Assembly: GCF_014384895.1 (NCBI RefSeq)
Contig: NZ_JACRSQ010000040.1
Location: 1 to 24,792 of the forward strand
Direction of reading: 5' to 3'
Origin: Bianquea renquensis
GTDB taxonomy: Bacteria > Bacillota > Clostridia > Lachnospirales > Bianqueaceae
Length of the DNA: 24,792 bases
Position 1 is the stretch's first letter; every line of letters starts with the position of its first letter. A program made the position numbers and the translations under genes. Of the stretch, positions 22,470 through 24,792 are shown piece by piece. The notes under the pieces were generated by a model. The model searched no databases. It had not been told where the DNA came from and was given only the letters and a program-made list of their open reading frames with translations.

Positions 22470-24578
22470 ATGCAGGCTGTAATGAATTTGATTGAACGCA
22501 TTTTACCGGGGCATTCTGGGCAGTTTGAGGTAGAAGAGATACATGCGGATGGTGGAAGAGACACCTATGAGCTTGACGGAAAAGACGGCAAGATTGTGTT
22601 ACGAGGGAATAATCAGGGGTCTATGGCAGCCGCTTTCGGATGGTATCTCAAATATACGCTCAAGCAGAACATCTCATGGTGCGGAAAGAGGGTAACGGTA
22701 TTTGAAGGGAAGCTTCCAATGCCAGAATTTTACCGCCGAGTGATTGAGCAAGAATACCGCGTGTATATGAACTACTGCACACATTCGTACAGCGCAGCTT
22801 GGTGGGATTGGGACAGGTGGGAATATGAAATCGATATGATGGCGCTCAGCGGAATCAATATGCCCCTTGCAATCACCGGGACAGAGTCGGTATGGTATCA
22901 CACACTGCTGGATCTCGGCTTTTCAGATGCGGAGGCCAGAGACTTTCTTGCGGGCCCAGGGTTTCTTGCGTGGCAGTGGATGACCAACCTTGAACATCAC
23001 GGCGGTCCGCTTCCCAAAAGTTGGATAGACGAGCACGAGGCGCTGGGAAAGAAAATCATTGCCCGTGAACTTGAATTCGGAATGCATCCGATTCAGCAGG
23101 GCTACTCCGGATTTGTTCCAAATCGGATGAAGGAGAAATACCCAGAGGGTAAGTTTCTTGTGAAAAAAACATGGAATAATATTGGCCATACCACGGAGAT
23201 CGACCCCCTGGATCCACTTTTTAAGAAAATCGGAATGACATTTATGAAAAATCAGCAGGAGATATTTGGCACCTATGGCTTTTACGCGTGCGATCCCTTC
23301 CATGAAGGCACACCTCCCGTTGACGGAAGCGAGTATCTCGGTCTGGTGGGAAAGACCATATCGGAGCTGTATTCTGCGTATGATGAGAAGTATACATGGG
23401 TGATGCAGGCATGGTCCATCCGCAAAGATATTGTCACCTCGGTGCCGAAGGAGCATCTGCTTATCCTTGATCTCGACGCAAGTTTCCCCATAGGACACGA
23501 CGGATATTGGGGATACCGGTACGTTGCCGGCGTGCTTCACAATTTCGGTGCGAGGATGAGCAGCCTGCACGGGGATATGCCGCTTATGGCTGAAAATCGC
23601 TTCAATAAGGCAAAGGAGTCGGCTCCCATGGTTTGCGGGACGGGCCTTTTTATGGAGGGAATCGGTCAAAATCCAGTCTTCTATGATCTTGCGCTTGAAA
23701 TGATGACAAGAAGCGATTCAGTGGAGCTTGACCAGTGGATCAAAGACTACATAGAACGCCGCTACGGCCGTGTGGATGAGAACGCGTATACAGCATGGAA
23801 GATTCTGCTTGATTCTGTATATGTCAGGGGCACAGATTTTGTTGAGAGAGGGACGGTCTTATGCACAAGGCCTTGTCTCAAATTGAGAGGGACCGGTCCG
23901 TGTGACAGTTTCCACATTCATTATGACAATAGACTTCTTCTGGACGCCATCCACAGCCTTCGAAAAGTCCACTGCGATACGGAGGGCTACCGATACGATG
24001 TAATGGACCTTTGCCGCCAGCTTCTTTCAAACTACGCGCAGAAGTTGTATGGGGAAGTTTCGGAGTCCTTCTATAAAAAAGACATTGACCAATTTGACAG
24101 AAAGACAAAAGAGTTTATCGAGCTCCTATATGAGGTGGACCGTATGCTAGCCCTCAGACCAGAATGGACGCTGCAGAAGTGGATCGCCGACGCCCGTTCT
24201 TTCGGAAAGAACCAGGAGGAAAAGGACCTGTACGAGTACAACGCTCGTATGCAGGTCACCATTTGGGGCAACGAGGAAAACAGTCTTTTATTTGACTACG
24301 CGTGGAAAGAATGGTCGGGTCTTATCGGAAGCTATCACGCCGTGCGCTGGCAGAAATTTTTTGACATGTTGAAAGAGAAGCTCGCAACAGGGGAGGAGTA
24401 CGATGAGGAGTCTCTTCCTGTATTTGAGAATCGCATTATCTGGCATGCAAGCGATTTTTACACGAGGCTTGCGGAATTGGAGGCGGAGTGGACCCATGAC
24501 ACAGCGCCGATCCCGCTCCCCGATGTGGATCCCTCGTACGCGATGCAACTTGTTGAAAAATATTCGGATGGTATCTAA
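22470..24578 (+). CDS. Alpha-N-acetylglucosaminidase (NAGLU-like, GH89)
   Basis: The 702-residue protein begins after AAGGAG (22457-22462, spacing 7). It aligns by eye with the human lysosomal NAGLU along most of its length: an N-terminal small domain (LRGNNQGSMAAAFGWYLKY), then EYRVYMNYCTHSYSAAWWDW, and both catalytic glutamates, Glu279 in DPFHEGTPP and Glu396 in CGTGLFMEGIGQNPV. GH89 enzymes remove terminal alpha-linked GlcNAc, for example from gastric-type mucin glycans or heparan fragments. There is no signal peptide, so it probably acts in the cytosol on imported oligosaccharides. No transporter is adjacent. It stands alone between its own promoter and terminator. Confidence 0.93.
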   Translation: MQAVMNLIERILPGHSGQFEVEEIHADGGRDTYELDGKDGKIVLRGNNQGSMAAAFGWYLKYTLKQNISWCGKRVTVFEGKLPMPEFYRRVIEQEYRVYMNYCTHSYSAAWWDWDRWEYEIDMMALSGINMPLAITGTESVWYHTLLDLGFSDAEARDFLAGPGFLAWQWMTNLEHHGGPLPKSWIDEHEALGKKIIARELEFGMHPIQQGYSGFVPNRMKEKYPEGKFLVKKTWNNIGHTTEIDPLDPLFKKIGMTFMKNQQEIFGTYGFYACDPFHEGTPPVDGSEYLGLVGKTISELYSAYDEKYTWVMQAWSIRKDIVTSVPKEHLLILDLDASFPIGHDGYWGYRYVAGVLHNFGARMSSLHGDMPLMAENRFNKAKESAPMVCGTGLFMEGIGQNPVFYDLALEMMTRSDSVELDQWIKDYIERRYGRVDENAYTAWKILLDSVYVRGTDFVERGTVLCTRPCLKLRGTGPCDSFHIHYDNRLLLDAIHSLRKVHCDTEGYRYDVMDLCRQLLSNYAQKLYGEVSESFYKKDIDQFDRKTKEFIELLYEVDRMLALRPEWTLQKWIADARSFGKNQEEKDLYEYNARMQVTIWGNEENSLLFDYAWKEWSGLIGSYHAVRWQKFFDMLKEKLATGEEYDEESLPVFENRIIWHASDFYTRLAELEAEWTHDTAPIPLPDVDPSYAMQLVEKYSDGI

Positions 24579-24584
24579 ACCCAC

Positions 24585-24634
24585 GGCCAAAAAAAGTCTG
24601 GACATTGCGAAATCCAGACTTTTTTTATTTGGCC
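24585..24634 (+). terminator. Terminator of the GH89 gene
   Basis: GGCCAA (24585-24590) with TTGGCC (24629-24634) encloses an inner stem AAAAGTCTGGA/TCCAGACTTTT with a short loop and T-tract. The symmetry makes it usable from both strands. Confidence 0.85.
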
Positions 24635-24678
24635 GATCCTATAGGAATAGAAAAAAGAGCCTGGATGTCACAGTGATA

Positions 24679-24792
24679 TGATACCCCTTAAGTAGACAAG
24701 GTAAATAACCAAAATCTACTTGGGGGTATTTTATGTATCGGAAATATACATCAGAAGAAAAATTAAATATTGTAGAAGGATATCTGAATGGG
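24679..24792 (+). mobile_element. Left end of an IS3-like insertion sequence (partial)
   Basis: From about 24679 the sequence reads TGATACCCCTTAAGTAGACA, an end of the TG...CA type, and 24681-24696 is inverted against 24715-24729 (TCTACTTGGGGGTAT). A transposase start codon follows directly. The element runs off the window, so its right end and target duplication cannot be seen. Confidence 0.65.
24733..24792 (+). CDS. Transposase OrfA, N terminus (partial)
   Basis: The first 20 codons after an ATG preceded by GGGGG read MYRKYTSEEKLNIVEGYLNG. This is the opening of the helix-turn-helix OrfA protein of IS3-family elements (typical S-E-E-K-L-x-I-V-E-x-Y). OrfA binds the ends; the catalytic OrfB lies outside the window. 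Confidence 0.7.
   Translation, partial: MYRKYTSEEKLNIVEGYLNG

Noticed and set aside
22923..23669. 248-codon minus-strand ORF inside the GH89 gene
   Set aside because: Antisense shadow of a gene with both catalytic residues conserved; no start signals.
1..24792. CRISPR array, tRNA or rRNA genes
   Set aside because: No regularly spaced direct repeats and no tRNA- or rRNA-like sequence were seen on either strand.

Overview
The window looks like chromosome of an anaerobic, low-to-moderate-GC Firmicute of the class Clostridia. The evidence is strong AGGAGG ribosome binding sites, near-consensus sigma-A promoters with 17-18 base spacers, many Rho-independent terminators, a Na+-translocating decarboxylase, and bacterial homologues of gut-type enzymes. 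Family or genus cannot be fixed from the sequence. The left ~14.3 kb is accessory DNA and the right ~10 kb is mostly metabolic and housekeeping.

Layout. 1-144 is the 3' end of an unrecognised gene. 423-1871 is a MATE-family efflux pump behind a promoter, a possible 9-codon leader peptide and a strong terminator-like hairpin, which looks like a ribosome-controlled attenuator. 1960-8873 holds a small Cro/C1-type regulator with a near-palindromic operator, a 946-residue double-WYL-domain protein, and an 1146-residue Sel1-repeat protein ending in a HEPN-like domain with an R-x4-H motif. A strong terminator follows.

9042-14310 is the most unusual part: a same-strand operon that appears to encode a bacterial ubiquitin-like conjugation pathway. 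In order it has a candidate ubiquitin-like modifier, an E2-like protein, a JAB/JAMM-E1 fusion, a zinc-ribbon protein with a JAB-like domain whose metal ligands are lost, a second zinc-ribbon protein with a membrane anchor, a small membrane protein, and a transglutaminase-fold cysteine hydrolase. Two hairpins between the modifier and the E2 gene could keep modifier transcripts in excess. With the WYL/HEPN genes beside it, the region reads as a defence or stress island. That functional reading is inference.

14373-16194 on the minus strand is an oadB-oadG pair (Na+-translocating decarboxylase beta and gamma subunits). Its leader carries a recognisable yybP-ykoY (Mn2+) riboswitch with an overlapping terminator, followed by a second terminator. 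That second terminator is a near copy, in inverted orientation, of the one after the Sel1/HEPN gene.

16328-24634 holds a UroD-like methyltransferase, a dTMP kinase-like gene (convergent, sharing stop-codon bases), an aminopeptidase C - NAD+ synthetase operon, a cold-shock protein with a long structured leader, and a cytoplasmic GH89 alpha-N-acetylglucosaminidase. The window ends inside the left end of an IS3-like insertion sequence (24679 onward).
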